Assembly: GCA_035548375.1 (NCBI GenBank)
Contig: DASZTG010000078.1
Span: forward strand, 1-64,000
Source: JACQAP01 sp035548375
GTDB taxonomy: Bacteria; Pseudomonadota; Gammaproteobacteria; Burkholderiales; JACQAP01
Length of the DNA: 64,000 nucleotides
Reading direction: 5' to 3'
The position numbers were made by a program, and so were the translations under genes. Positions 44,354 through 53,912 of the stretch are shown one piece after another. The notes beneath the pieces are model-generated. The model had not been told where the DNA came from, ran no database searches, and saw nothing but the letters and a program-made list of their open reading frames with translations. The stretch's first letter is position 1. Every line of letters starts with the position of its first letter.

Positions 44354-45367
44354 TCAGCTTCCGGGATACGCCGAAAAAAGACTCTCCATCGCCAGTCGCT
44401 TGTTCAGCGGATGCTGGGCCACGCGCCCGAATCGAACGACCGCTTCATACCAGGCACGCAATTCCTCGGGTGCGACCGAGGCCGCCCTTTTTTGCAGGTC
44501 CGCGGCGTAATCGAGGTGATAACGCACCTTGCCGCCGGATTTCAGCGAAAAGATGTCATAGGCCCATCTGGATAGCATCGTGGCGGCGACGGCGCCGTCG
44601 ATATCCTCAGCCAGCTCGGCGGATCGCACCGGATCGAACGCCCTCGATGCCAGCGAATCCAGCAGAGCCTTGCGTCGCTCCCAGTAGGCCTCATCGCCGG
44701 CGAGGTCTCGCGCGGCCAGCGGCGCATAGCCGCCTTGTGCCAGTGCAAGCTCCGGTCGATCGACGCCCTCTTTCTGCAGCCACTCCAGCGCGGGCGTGAT
44801 TCCCGGCAACACGATCGCCAGATGAAAGCAGCGGCTGCGAATGGTCGGGAGTACGCGATCGGGACGATGGCTGGCCAGCAGAAAGCGCGTATCGCCGGGC
44901 GGCTCCTCGAGCATCTTGAGGACGGCATTTGCAGCAGCGGGATGCAAGGCTTCCGCTGGCACGATGCAGACGACCTTGGTGCCGCCGCGATGGGCAGTGA
45001 TGGTGACGAAGTCCAGCAATGCGCGCGCCCTGTCGACGGATATCGTTTTGGCCGGCTTTTTCGATCCCTTTGGCCGCTCTTCATCGCCTTCCGCGGGATT
45101 CTCGCCCTCTTCCTCTTGTCCGATTTCAAGCACGCGCAAGTCGGGATGATTGCCGGCTTTCAACAGCAGGCAGGATGCGCAGCTTCCGCAAGCCTGCAAT
45201 GCCTGCCTCGGTGTTTCGCACAGCAGGCTGGCGGCGAGGAAGAGCACGGTCTCGCGCTTACCCAAGCCCGGCCTGCCCGTGAGCAGCAGCGCGCCCGGCA
45301 GATCCCTCGCGTTGCGTGGGAGCTTGTCGAGCGCGGCGGAAATCCAGGGATAGCTCAGGACTTCCAT
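44354..45367 (-). CDS. holB: DNA polymerase III delta prime subunit
   Basis: The 337-residue protein begins YPWISAALDKLPRNARDLPG and has a P-loop LLTGRPGLGKRE, a zinc module with CGSCASC, and SRC in HRPDRVLPTIRSRCFHLAI. This is the clamp-loader delta prime fold. Between the zinc module and the next helix there is a charged insert (GQEEEGENPAEGDEERPKGS). The first 13 bases of the gene overlap the tmk end. Confidence 0.93.
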   Translation of the reverse strand: MEVLSYPWISAALDKLPRNARDLPGALLLTGRPGLGKRETVLFLAASLLCETPRQALQACGSCASCLLLKAGNHPDLRVLEIGQEEEGENPAEGDEERPKGSKKPAKTISVDRARALLDFVTITAHRGGTKVVCIVPAEALHPAAANAVLKMLEEPPGDTRFLLASHRPDRVLPTIRSRCFHLAIVLPGITPALEWLQKEGVDRPELALAQGGYAPLAARDLAGDEAYWERRKALLDSLASRAFDPVRSAELAEDIDGAVAATMLSRWAYDIFSLKSGGKVRYHLDYAADLQKRAASVAPEELRAWYEAVVRFGRVAQHPLNKRLAMESLFSAYPGS

Positions 45368-45987
45368 TTCCCCACCGCCTTCTCGAGCGTCGCGCCGAGT
45401 TCGGCCTGCACCTGCGCGATTGCGCGAGTGCCGTCGATGCGAACCATGCGGCCGCCCGAATGCCGCAAGCGATCGAGATAGGCCTCGCGCACGCGCGTGA
45501 AGAATTCAGCCCCTTCGCGCTCGAAGCGATCGGGCGACTTGATCCGCGCCACCCTGCTCCGACCGACTTCCGCGCTCACGTCGAACAGCACCGTCAGGTC
45601 GGGCTGGAGATCGGGGTGCACCCATTGCTCCAGCGCATCGAGCTTGCGCTTGTCGACCCCGCTGCCACCGCCCTGGTAAGCGAAGGTCGCGTCCGTGAAG
45701 CGGTCGCACAGCACGCATTCGCCCCTGGCGAGCGCGGGGCGGATGATTTCCTCGAGGTGCTGGCGCCTGGCGGCGAAGACGAGCAGCGATTCGGTCTCGG
45801 CATCGACGTGCTTTTCGGCGCGCAACAATGTCTCGCGGATTTTTTCACCCAGCGGCGTGCCGCCGGGCTCCCTCGTTCGCACGAGGGCAAGGCCCAGGCC
45901 TCGCAGGAAATCCGCCGCCCATTCGAGCTGCGTGCTTTTTCCCGCGCCGTCTATGCCTTCGAACGTAATGAAAAGGCCGCGCTTCAC
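45355..45987 (-). CDS. tmk: Thymidylate kinase
   Basis: The 210-residue enzyme has the P-loop FEGIDGAGKSTQ, the DRX-type motif LCDRFTDATFAYQGGG and the LID segment SRVARIKSPDRFERE. It phosphorylates dTMP to dTDP. The length is typical (about 210). It overlaps mltG by four bases and holB by 13, so the three are probably translated together. Confidence 0.95.
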   Translation of the reverse strand: MKRGLFITFEGIDGAGKSTQLEWAADFLRGLGLALVRTREPGGTPLGEKIRETLLRAEKHVDAETESLLVFAARRQHLEEIIRPALARGECVLCDRFTDATFAYQGGGSGVDKRKLDALEQWVHPDLQPDLTVLFDVSAEVGRSRVARIKSPDRFEREGAEFFTRVREAYLDRLRHSGGRMVRIDGTRAIAQVQAELGATLEKAVGKWKS

Positions 45988-47024
45988 CGGTGCAACTGGT
46001 ATTTGTTGACGGCACGATTATGCTCCACCAGCGTGGAGGAGAACTGGTGGCTGCCGTCCCCGCGCGCAACGAAATAGAGCGACGTGCTTTGCGCGGGGTT
46101 CATGGCGGCGCGGATCGATGCTTCGCCCGGCATCGCGATCGGCGTCGGCGGCAGGCCGTAGCGGGTGTAGGTGTTGTAGGCGGTGTCCGTCAGCAGGTCG
46201 CGGCGATGCAGGTTGCCGTCATACGAATCGCCGAGGCCGTAGATCACGGTCGGATCCGTTTGCAGCCGCATGCCGCGCTTCAGCCGATTGACGAACACCG
46301 AGGCGACCAGTTCCCTTTCGTCGTGCCGCCCGGTCTCTTTCTCGACGATGGACGCGAATGTGAGCGCCTCGTAGGGCGTGCGAAACGGCAATCCCGGTGC
46401 GCGCTGCTCCCAGGCGGAATCGAGCTTGGACTGCATGCGGGCATTGGCCTGCTTCAAGAGTGCCAGGTCGCTCGATGCAATCGCGAAGTAGTAGGTGTCG
46501 GGAAAGAACAATCCTTCGGGCGACGGCTTGTCGATCCCGAGCTTCGCCAGGATTTGCTCGCTGGTCAGCCCAAGGCTGTCGTGCTTGAGCGAGGGGTTGG
46601 CATTGAGCGTGGCGCGCAACTGCGCGAAGGTCCATCCCTCGATGAATTGCACTTGCGAGAGCGCGAAATCGCCGCGGACGATCTTGTCCAGCAGGTCCTT
46701 CGGCGCGACTTCCGCCCCGACCTCGTAGCTACCGGCCTTGATATCCTCGGCCGCGCGCATCACGCGCGCAAATGCCAGGAAGCTCCAGCGATCGGAGACG
46801 AGGCCGGCCTGCGCGAATTGCTCCGACACCGCTCGCAGGCTGCGTCCGTGCTCGACATTGAACACGCGCGCGCCCTGCGGAACCGGGATCGCATGAAACG
46901 CGAAATAGGCGAGCCATCCCGCCGCGCACAGCGCGATCAGGAACGCCAGGATGACCATGCTTCGCAGCGACCGCAGGACCGTCCAGCGCGGCTCGGGAAG
47001 GAAGAGGTTCTTGCGTTTCGCCAT
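45984..47024 (-). CDS. mltG: Endolytic peptidoglycan transglycosylase MltG
   Basis: The 346-residue protein has one membrane helix (LRSMVILAFLIALCAAGWLAY) and the YceG domain with FIEGWTFAQLRATL. The catalytic region ASIVEKETGRHDERELVASV has the essential Glu, followed by LQTDPTVIYGLGD and NTYTRYGLPPTPIAMPG. It cleaves nascent glycan strands at the inner membrane. It lies 75 bases after fabF. Confidence 0.94.
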   Translation of the reverse strand: MAKRKNLFLPEPRWTVLRSLRSMVILAFLIALCAAGWLAYFAFHAIPVPQGARVFNVEHGRSLRAVSEQFAQAGLVSDRWSFLAFARVMRAAEDIKAGSYEVGAEVAPKDLLDKIVRGDFALSQVQFIEGWTFAQLRATLNANPSLKHDSLGLTSEQILAKLGIDKPSPEGLFFPDTYYFAIASSDLALLKQANARMQSKLDSAWEQRAPGLPFRTPYEALTFASIVEKETGRHDERELVASVFVNRLKRGMRLQTDPTVIYGLGDSYDGNLHRRDLLTDTAYNTYTRYGLPPTPIAMPGEASIRAAMNPAQSTSLYFVARGDGSHQFSSTLVEHNRAVNKYQLHR

Positions 47025-47099
47025 GCTGGAGAACGTCCCCCTCGGTTCTGCTCAGGCTTGCAATGCCAGGCACGCCGGCCGCACCGCCTGCCGCGCGGA

Positions 47100-48338
47100 T
47101 CAGAGCGCCCGAAAAACCAGCGTGCCGTTCGTGCCGCCGAATCCGAACGAATTGGACAGCGCGACCTTGATCTTCATCTTGCGGGCGGCATTGGGAACGT
47201 AGTCGAGGTCGCACTGCGGATCCTGCTCGAACAGGTTGATCGTCGGCGGCGCAACCTGGTCTTGCATGCCCATGACCGTGAACACCGCCTCCACCGCACC
47301 GGCCGCACCGAGCAAGTGGCCCGTGGCGGACTTGGTAGAGCTCACGGCGAGCTTTTTCGCGTGGTCGCCGAAGCAGCGCTTGACCGCGATCGTCTCCGCC
47401 AGGTCACCGAGCGGCGTGGACGTTCCATGGGCGTTGATGTAGTCCACCTGGTCCGGATTGATGCCGGCATTCTTCATCGCGTTGATCATGCCGCGCGCAG
47501 CGCCTTCGCCGTCCTCGCAGGGCGCGGTAATGTGATGGGCGTCGGCGCTGACGCCGTATCCCGCCAGCTCGCAATAAATCTTGGCACCCCTCGCCTTTGC
47601 GTGCTCCAGCTCCTCGAGGATGACGACGCCAGCGCCCTCGCCCAGCACGAAGCCGTCGCGCCCGGTATCCCACGGGCGGCTCGCAGTCGCGGGATCGTCG
47701 TTGCGCGTGCTCAGCGCGCGCGCCGCGGAGAAGCCGCCGACGCCGAGCGCGCAAATGCACGCCTCGGAACCGCCGGCGACCATGATGTCCGCGTCGCCGT
47801 ATTCGATCAGGCGGGTCGAGTCGCCGATGCAGTGGTTGGCCGTCGTGCAGGCCGTCACCATCGCCAGCGACGGCCCCTTGAAACCGTACATGATCGACAG
47901 GTTGCCGGAGACCATGTTGATGATCGAGCCCGGGATGAAGAACGGCGAGATCTTGCGCGGCCCGCTTTCGAGCAGCAGCTTGTGCGTGTCTTCGATCAGA
48001 GGCAGGCCGCCGATGCCGGAACCGATGTTGACCCCTATGCGTTCGGCATTGGGCGGATTGGCGGCAAGGCCCGCGTCCTTGATGGCCTCGACGGCGGCGG
48101 CGATGCCGTAGTGGATGAAGATGTCCACGCGGCGCGCCTCCTTCGGCGAGAGCACCGTGCTCACGTCGAAGTTCTTGACTTCTCCGGCTATCTGCGAGGC
48201 GAAAAGGGAAGCGTCGAAGCGGGTGATGCGCGTGATGCCGGACTTACCGGCCTGGATGTTCGACCACGCTTCGTTGACGCTGTTGCCGACCGGGCATACG
48301 GTCCCCAGGCCGGTGATGACTACTCGGCGTCTAGACAA
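47100..48338 (-). CDS. fabF: Beta-ketoacyl-ACP synthase II
   Basis: The start is TTG 48338, with GGAG six bases upstream; translation gives SRRRVVITGLGTVCPVGNSV, the conserved opening, so the rare start is convincing. The 412-residue enzyme has the active-site Cys in AMVTACTTANHCIGD and the two histidines in AHGTSTPLGD and KSATGHLLGAAGA. It extends acyl-ACP in fatty acid synthesis. It follows acpP by 31 bases. Confidence 0.95.
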   Translation of the reverse strand: MSRRRVVITGLGTVCPVGNSVNEAWSNIQAGKSGITRITRFDASLFASQIAGEVKNFDVSTVLSPKEARRVDIFIHYGIAAAVEAIKDAGLAANPPNAERIGVNIGSGIGGLPLIEDTHKLLLESGPRKISPFFIPGSIINMVSGNLSIMYGFKGPSLAMVTACTTANHCIGDSTRLIEYGDADIMVAGGSEACICALGVGGFSAARALSTRNDDPATASRPWDTGRDGFVLGEGAGVVILEELEHAKARGAKIYCELAGYGVSADAHHITAPCEDGEGAARGMINAMKNAGINPDQVDYINAHGTSTPLGDLAETIAVKRCFGDHAKKLAVSSTKSATGHLLGAAGAVEAVFTVMGMQDQVAPPTINLFEQDPQCDLDYVPNAARKMKIKVALSNSFGFGGTNGTLVFRAL

Positions 48339-48369
48339 CTCAACTCCAGGGTAATGAAGGGGTGCGCGA

Positions 48370-48606
48370 TCAGTTCAGATGCGCCTTGATGTAGTCGATC
48401 GCCTGCTGGACGGAGGTGATCTTTTCGGCTTCCTCGTCGGGAATCTCGCACTCGAATTCCTCCTCGAGCGCCATCACCAGTTCCACGGTGTCCAGGGAAT
48501 CGGCTCCGAGATCATCGACGAACGTCGAATCGATCTTCACGTCTGCTTCATTCACGCCCAGTTGCTCGGCAACGATCTTCTTGACGCGTTGTTCAACGGA
48601 TTCCAT
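48370..48606 (-). CDS. acpP: Acyl carrier protein
   Basis: The 78-residue acidic protein has the phosphopantetheine attachment motif GADSLDTVEL, with Ser37 as the modified residue. Four helices are predictable and the length is standard. It carries acyl chains for FabD, FabF, FabG, FabH and PlsX in this same cluster. Confidence 0.97.
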   Translation of the reverse strand: MESVEQRVKKIVAEQLGVNEADVKIDSTFVDDLGADSLDTVELVMALEEEFECEIPDEEAEKITSVQQAIDYIKAHLN

Positions 48607-48726
48607 TTATTTCCCTTCCCTTATTTGCTTGAGGATTCTATCGCGTGACCGAATCACGCGGCGCTTGCGAGGCCGCCCGTCCAAAAACACGCGGCACATT
48701 CTACCAAAATTGAATGCTCACCGGCA

Positions 48727-49467
48727 TCAATCCATGTACATGCCGCCGTTCACATGCAGGGTGCTGCCGGTGACGTAGGCCGCGCCCTCCGATGCAAGGT
48801 ACAGCACCGCCGCGGCGATTTCCTCGGGCAGCCCGAGCCGGGCCAGCGGGATGTGCTGCAGCATCGCCGCCTTCTGCTCCTCCGGCAATCCGCGCGTCAT
48901 GTCGGTATCGATGAACCCGGGTGCCACGCAGTTGACGGTGATGTTGCGGCTGCCCACTTCCTTGGCCAGGGATTTGCTGAAACCGATGATGCCCGCCTTG
49001 GCCGCGGCGTAGTTCGCTTGGCCCGCGTTGCCCATGACCCCGACCACCGAGGTGATGTTGATGATGCGGCCATTGCGCGCCTTCATCATCGAACGAATGA
49101 CGAGCTTGCTCAGGCGGAACACCGGCTTCAGGTTGGTGCCCATGATATCGTCCCACTCGGCATCCTTCATGCGCATGAGCAGGTTGTCGCGCGTAATGCC
49201 GGCATTGTTCACGAGGATGCCGATCGCGCCGTGCGCCTTCTCGATGGACTCGACGACCGCCTCCGCCTGCTGGCCGTCGCTCACGTCCAGCTTGTAGCCG
49301 GCGCCCTGTAAATTTTCGGCGCGAAGGTAATCCGAGATCGCTTGCGCCCCCGCGTCGCTCGTGGCCGTGCCGGCCACGGTGGCGCCGGCCTTGCCGAGCG
49401 CGACCGCGATGGCGCGCCCGATTCCCCTGGTTGCGCCGGTGACGAGTGCCACCTTGCCTTCGAGCAT
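48727..49467 (-). CDS. fabG: 3-oxoacyl-ACP reductase
   Basis: The 246-residue SDR enzyme has the NADPH motif VTGATRGIGRAIA, NNAG in ILVNNAGITRDN, the catalytic Ser in INITSVVGVMGN and Tyr-x3-Lys in ANYAAAKAG. It reduces 3-ketoacyl-ACP. It sits 13 bases after fabD and 120 bases before acpP; the gap before acpP could hold an internal promoter. Confidence 0.96.
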   Translation of the reverse strand: MLEGKVALVTGATRGIGRAIAVALGKAGATVAGTATSDAGAQAISDYLRAENLQGAGYKLDVSDGQQAEAVVESIEKAHGAIGILVNNAGITRDNLLMRMKDAEWDDIMGTNLKPVFRLSKLVIRSMMKARNGRIINITSVVGVMGNAGQANYAAAKAGIIGFSKSLAKEVGSRNITVNCVAPGFIDTDMTRGLPEEQKAAMLQHIPLARLGLPEEIAAAVLYLASEGAAYVTGSTLHVNGGMYMD

Positions 49468-49480
49468 TGCCGCCTCCCCG

Positions 49481-50413
49481 CTATTTCATCGCGTCGAGCG
49501 CCTGCCTGAAGGCCGCTTCGTCCGCGAGTGTAAAAGTTTGTGTTTCCGGCGAAATGCGCTTGTTCAATCCGGCCAGCACCCTGCCGGGCCCGCATTCCAC
49601 GATATGGGTCGCGCCGTCCGCCACCATCTTGCGGATCGTTTCCGCCCAGCGCACCGGCTGGCACAGTTGCCTGATCAAGGCATCGCGGATTTCGCCCGGC
49701 GCGCCGAAGCTGGCAACGTCCGCATTGTGGACGACAGGCGTGACAGGCGTGTGGATCGTCACGGTCTTCAGGCGCTCGCGCATGAAGTCCGCGGCGGGAC
49801 GCATCAGGCTGCAGTGCGACGGCGCGCTCATCGGCAGCATCACGGCACGCTTGGCACCCCTGGCCTTGGCGATTTCCATGGCGCGTTCGACGGCCGCCTT
49901 GTTGCCCGCGATCACGACCTGGGCAGGCGAATTGTAGTTCGCCGCTTCCGCAACCTCGGATGCCGAACTGGCCTCCTTGCATGCGGCGCGCACCGCGTCG
50001 TCGTCCAGCCCCAGGACCGCCGCCATCGCACCGGTACCTGCCGGAACCGCATCCTGCATCGACTGCGCGCGTTCCTTCACGAGTGGCACGGCTTCGGCAA
50101 AATCCAGGGCGCCGGCCGCAACCAGCGCGCTGTATTCTCCCAGGCTGTGGCCGGCCGCGACGGCCGGCTGCGGACCGCCGCTGGCGCGCCACGCGCGAAA
50201 GATCGCGATGCCGGCGACGAGCATGATGGGTTGCGTATTGACCGTCATGCCGAGTTCTTCCGCCGGTCCAGCCTCGACCAGCTTCCACAAATCCCGGCCG
50301 AGCGCGCCCGACGCTTCGTCGAACGTCTCGCGCACGCTCGGCAGCGCGGCGAACGAATTCATCATGCCCACCGATTGCGAGCCCTGCCCCGGAAATACAA
50401 ATGCGATTTTCAT
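49481..50413 (-). CDS. fabD: Malonyl-CoA:ACP transacylase
   Basis: The 310-residue enzyme opens FVFPGQGSQSVGMM and has the nucleophile Ser in GHSLGEYSALVAAGALD. PMSAPSHCSLMRPA holds the catalytic His. It loads malonate on ACP. It follows fabH by eight bases. Confidence 0.96.
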   Translation of the reverse strand: MKIAFVFPGQGSQSVGMMNSFAALPSVRETFDEASGALGRDLWKLVEAGPAEELGMTVNTQPIMLVAGIAIFRAWRASGGPQPAVAAGHSLGEYSALVAAGALDFAEAVPLVKERAQSMQDAVPAGTGAMAAVLGLDDDAVRAACKEASSASEVAEAANYNSPAQVVIAGNKAAVERAMEIAKARGAKRAVMLPMSAPSHCSLMRPAADFMRERLKTVTIHTPVTPVVHNADVASFGAPGEIRDALIRQLCQPVRWAETIRKMVADGATHIVECGPGRVLAGLNKRISPETQTFTLADEAAFRQALDAMK

Positions 50414-50421
50414 CGAGTCCC

Positions 50422-51378
50422 TTACCAGCGCAGCAACACCGCGCCCCAGGTGAATCCGCCGCCCACGCCCTCGAGCAGCAACGTGTGTCCCGCGCGCACG
50501 CGTCCGTCCCTCACCGCCTCGTCGAGCGCAAGCGGAATGGAGGCCGCGGAAGTGTTGCCATGATGGTCAACCGTGGCGATGAGTTTTTCACGCGGCATGC
50601 CGAGTTTTTTCGCCGTGGCTTCCATGATTCGGATGTTGGCTTGATGCGGAATGAACCAGTCGACGTCGCCGACCCCGAGGCCAGCCGCTTCGAGTACCTC
50701 GATGGCGCCTTCCTCAAAAACCTTCACCGCGAACTTGAAGACCGCCCCGCCGTCCATGTGCACGAACGGCGTGCCCCAGACCTGGCCGCCGTTGACGAAG
50801 CCCGGCACGCACAGCATTTCCCGATGGCTGCCGTCCGCGTGCAGCTTGCTGGCGAGAATGCCGGGCTTGTCGGACGCCGCGAGGACCGCGGCGCCGGCGC
50901 CGTCGCCGAACAGCACGCAGGTGCCGCGATCGCTCCAGTCGAGGATGCGCGAATAGACTTCGGTGCCGACGATCAATGCGCGTTTTGCCTGCCCGGTGCG
51001 AATGAACATGTCGGCAATCGTCAGCGCATAAACGAACCCGCTGCATACCGCCTGCACGTCGAACGCGGGACAGCCCGCGATGCCGAGTTTCGCCTGCAGG
51101 ATGCAAGCCGTGCTCGGGAACACCATGTCGGGCGTGGTCGTGGCGACGATGACGAGGTCGATGTCCGCAGGAACAACACCCGCCGCTTGCATCGCCCGTT
51201 GCGCAGCCGGCAGTGCCAAGTCGCTCGCGAGTTGCCCTTCCGCGGCCCGGTGGCGGCTTCGGATGCCGCTGCGCGTCCGAATCCACTCGTCGGAGGTCTC
51301 GACGATGCGCGCGAGGTCGTCGTTGGTTACGATTTTCTCGGGGAGGTAGCTGCCCGTTCCGACGATGCGCGAATACAT
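50422..51378 (-). CDS. fabH: Beta-ketoacyl-ACP synthase III
   Basis: The 318-residue enzyme opens YSRIVGTGSYLPEKIVTND and has the triad Cys in FDVQAVCSGFVYAL, His in WFIPHQANIRIM and Asn in DHHGNTSAASIPLAL. It starts chain synthesis from an acyl-CoA and malonyl-ACP. Its start codon overlaps the plsX stop by one base. Confidence 0.96.
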   Translation of the reverse strand: MYSRIVGTGSYLPEKIVTNDDLARIVETSDEWIRTRSGIRSRHRAAEGQLASDLALPAAQRAMQAAGVVPADIDLVIVATTTPDMVFPSTACILQAKLGIAGCPAFDVQAVCSGFVYALTIADMFIRTGQAKRALIVGTEVYSRILDWSDRGTCVLFGDGAGAAVLAASDKPGILASKLHADGSHREMLCVPGFVNGGQVWGTPFVHMDGGAVFKFAVKVFEEGAIEVLEAAGLGVGDVDWFIPHQANIRIMEATAKKLGMPREKLIATVDHHGNTSAASIPLALDEAVRDGRVRAGHTLLLEGVGGGFTWGAVLLRW

Positions 51379-52391
51379 CAGGCGGCCTTCTGGTGGATCG
51401 TGGCCATGCGGTCGCTGATCTTGCCCAGCACGCCGTGGCGAGCCTCGTCATAGGCCCGCTGGATCGCGAACTGAAACCCGAAACTGTCGGCCGAACCGTG
51501 GCTCTTGACGACGACGCCCTTCAATCCCAGCAGGCTCGCGCCGTTGTAGCGCCGATGGTCGACGCGGCGGCGAAAGGCGTTGATGACGGGATAGGCCATC
51601 GCACCGGATATCTTCGTGAAGATGTTGCGGCCGAATTCCTCGCGCAGGTAGGCCGCCAGCATCTGGGCCAGGCCTTCGGAGGTTTTCAAGGCAACGTTGC
51701 CGACGAAACCGTCGCAGACGATGACATCCGTCGTGCCCTTGTAGATGTCCGTGCCTTCGATGTTGCCGAAAAAATTCAGTCCGCTTTCGCGCAGCAGGTC
51801 GGCCGCGGCCTTGACCACGTCGTTGCCCTTGATCTCTTCTTCGCCGATGTTGAGCAAGCCGACGGAAGGCCGGTCGATATGGTCGACCGCGCTGACCAGC
51901 GACGATCCCATCACGGCGAATTGCAGCAGGTGTTCGGCGGTGCAATCCACGTTCGCACCGAGGTCGAGCACGCAAGTGTGACCGCGCTGCGTGGGCAGGA
52001 AGGACGCGATCGCCGGACGCTCGATGCCGGGCAGCATTTTCAGCACGAAGCGCGAGATGGCCATCAGGGCGCCGGTGTTGCCTGCGCTGACGGCGGCATG
52101 CGCGTCTTGGTTCTTCACGGCATCGACCGCAATGCGCATCGAGGACTCACGCTTGCCGCGCAGCGCCGAGGCCGGCGCTTCATCCATCGCCACGACTTCC
52201 GGCGCCGGCCGGATCTGGATACGCTCGTCGGTCCCGCCGCCCTGGCGCTTGAGCTCGGCCTCTATCGCGTCCGGCAGGCCCACCAGCAGCACGCGTGAAT
52301 CGGCGACCTCCCTGGTGAACGATAGGGCCGCGGGTACGGTCACCCGCACGCCATGGTCGCCGCCCATGCAGTCGACGGCTACGGTAATCAA
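51378..52391 (-). CDS. plsX: Phosphate acyltransferase PlsX
   Basis: I start it at TTG 52391, which gives ITVAVDCMGGDHGVRVTVPA, the conserved N-terminus; the frame is open upstream but there is no ATG or GTG near. The 337-residue protein contains SAGNTGALMAISRFVLKM and VCDGFVGNVALKTSEG. It makes acyl-phosphate from acyl-ACP for membrane lipid synthesis. Ribosome-site support is weak at this TTG. It is followed directly by fabH. Confidence 0.93.
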   Translation of the reverse strand: MITVAVDCMGGDHGVRVTVPAALSFTREVADSRVLLVGLPDAIEAELKRQGGGTDERIQIRPAPEVVAMDEAPASALRGKRESSMRIAVDAVKNQDAHAAVSAGNTGALMAISRFVLKMLPGIERPAIASFLPTQRGHTCVLDLGANVDCTAEHLLQFAVMGSSLVSAVDHIDRPSVGLLNIGEEEIKGNDVVKAAADLLRESGLNFFGNIEGTDIYKGTTDVIVCDGFVGNVALKTSEGLAQMLAAYLREEFGRNIFTKISGAMAYPVINAFRRRVDHRRYNGASLLGLKGVVVKSHGSADSFGFQFAIQRAYDEARHGVLGKISDRMATIHQKAA

Positions 52392-52563
52392 CGTGAATGC
52401 GACCGGACGGGATCGCGCGACGCGCAAAGCGCATGAGGACCATGCGCTTCTCGTGCTCCAATGTCCCCGCGCGCGCGGGTGGTGGGAGGAGTCTGGTTCA
52501 TGCCTTCGGGCTGCGCTCGCCCCCGTTTCCCGGGAACGCCTGCAGCCGAAAAGCCGGCGAGGT

Positions 52564-52743
52564 CTATTCGCCCTTGGTCTTGACGACCTTCTTGCCGCGA
52601 TAGAAGCCGTTCGGGCTGATGTGATGGCGCAGGTGCGTTTCGCCGGTGGTCGGCTCGACGGCAAGCGGCGGATTGGTCAGAAAGTCGTGCGAGCGATGCA
52701 TGCCCCGCTTGGACGACGATTTCTTGTTTTGCTGAACTGCCAT
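52564..52743 (-). CDS. rpmF: Ribosomal protein L32
   Basis: From ATG 52743 (AGGAG upstream) the 59-residue protein reads AVQQNKKSSSKRGMHRSHDF and has GETHLRHHISPNGFYRGKKV, the L32 pattern. The zinc cysteines of other L32 proteins are replaced, as common in proteobacteria. It is basic and of standard length. It precedes plsX with 172 bases between, and follows the yceD gene, the usual yceD-rpmF-plsX order. Confidence 0.95.
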   Translation of the reverse strand: MAVQQNKKSSSKRGMHRSHDFLTNPPLAVEPTTGETHLRHHISPNGFYRGKKVVKTKGE

Positions 52744-52769
52744 GAATTGCTCCTCGGGTTCGGTTCCAG

Positions 52770-53267
52770 TTACTGTCGCTTCAGGCTCGCGAGCGAGCCA
52801 AATGCCGACTGCGTTTCGTTCATGCCTTCCTGCGACTTCGGCATGGCGCACTCGCCGGCCTCGTGCGCGGCCACCATCGGCAGGCTCAGGATCACTTCAT
52901 CCTCCACCAGCGCGGCAACATCCAGCTTCGCGTCGGCGTGTATCTCTTCCACGTCGTCCGGCTCGTCCGCCGGATCGGCCAGCGGCTGTCCCGGGGGTAC
53001 CAGAACCAGATCGCGCGTCGACTGAAGGTCGAATTCCACCGGACCGAGGCATCGCTGGCAAACCAGTTGCAACTTCGCGGCGACTTCCAACTGCAGCGTT
53101 GCCTTGCCGTCCTTGTCCATCGAACCAGCCAGGCGGTAGGCTACGTCACCGTCGGTATCGACCAGCGCATCCCGCAGTCGCGCAAGGTCCGCGACCGGCA
53201 GTCGCCCGCGCAATTCGCGCGCATCGCGAGCGAACGCGACGCTATCGACTGTGACCCGGTCCCGCAT
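52770..53267 (-). CDS. yceD: YceD/DUF177 family protein
   Basis: I choose ATG 53267 (165 residues); a TTG at 53306 would add 13 residues that look non-conserved. The family is recognised by LVCQRCLGPVEFDLQSTRDLVLVP and the acidic end with DVAALVEDEVILSLPMVAAHE, then CAMP. The DUF177 proteins are tied to 23S rRNA metabolism and sit before rpmF in most bacteria, as here (26-base gap). It is divergent from the yceF gene. Confidence 0.88.
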   Translation of the reverse strand: MRDRVTVDSVAFARDARELRGRLPVADLARLRDALVDTDGDVAYRLAGSMDKDGKATLQLEVAAKLQLVCQRCLGPVEFDLQSTRDLVLVPPGQPLADPADEPDDVEEIHADAKLDVAALVEDEVILSLPMVAAHEAGECAMPKSQEGMNETQSAFGSLASLKRQ

Positions 53268-53312
53268 AGGCCGCGCATAATAGTGGTTTTGCCCCCCCGT
53301 TGTCAAAACAGA

Positions 53313-53909
53313 ATGTCTTCAACAAACAGAGGCCTAACCCTCATTCTCGCGTCGACTTCCCGGTACCGGCGCGAGCTGCTCGAAAGGCTCAAAATTCCGT
53401 TCCAGACCAGCGCGCCTGACGTCGACGAATCGCCGCTGCAAGGCGAAGCGCCCGCGATCACCGCCGCCCGGTTGGCGCTGGCGAAGGCGCAGGCGGTACG
53501 CGAGAAATTCCCGCGATCGCTGATCATCGGGTCGGACCAGGTTGCCTTTTGCGAAGGCGTGCGCCTGGACAAGCCGGGCAACCACGCTGGCGCGGTCGCG
53601 CAATTGCGTCACTCCAGCGGGAAGCTCGTGAGCTTCATGACGGCGCTGGCATTGCTCAATACCGTCAGCGGCAACACGCAGACGAGGCTCGTCCCTACCG
53701 AAGTGCGTTTTCGAAAGCTGGACGACCTAGAAATCGAGCGCTATCTCGAGCAGGAACCGGCCTACGACTGCGCGGGCAGCGCGAAGGCCGAGGGGCTGGG
53801 GATCGCCCTGATCGAGAGCATCACCTCGCCGGACCCCACTGCATTGATCGGCCTGCCGCTGATCGCGCTCGCGGAAATGCTTCGCGCCGAAAACCTGGTC
53901 GTTCCCTGA
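53313..53909 (+). CDS. yceF: Maf-like nucleotide pyrophosphatase, YceF type
   Basis: The 198-residue protein begins at ATG 53313; the frame extends upstream but overlaps yceD. It has the Maf motifs LILASTSRYRRELLERL, SAPDVDES, SLIIGSDQVAFCEG and YDCAGSAKAEGLGIALIE. The Gly-Ser-Ala-Lys pattern and Gln after GSD match the YceF group, which hydrolyses m7GTP, and not the dTTP/UTP group. It is followed by a methyltransferase gene after three bases, so the pair is an operon. Confidence 0.9.
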   Translation: MSSTNRGLTLILASTSRYRRELLERLKIPFQTSAPDVDESPLQGEAPAITAARLALAKAQAVREKFPRSLIIGSDQVAFCEGVRLDKPGNHAGAVAQLRHSSGKLVSFMTALALLNTVSGNTQTRLVPTEVRFRKLDDLEIERYLEQEPAYDCAGSAKAEGLGIALIESITSPDPTALIGLPLIALAEMLRAENLVVP

Positions 53910-53912
53910 CGC

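Noticed and set aside
45990..48389. 799-codon plus-strand open frame over mltG and fabF
   Set aside because: It is an antisense shadow rich in Arg and Ala, while mltG and fabF on minus have full motifs.
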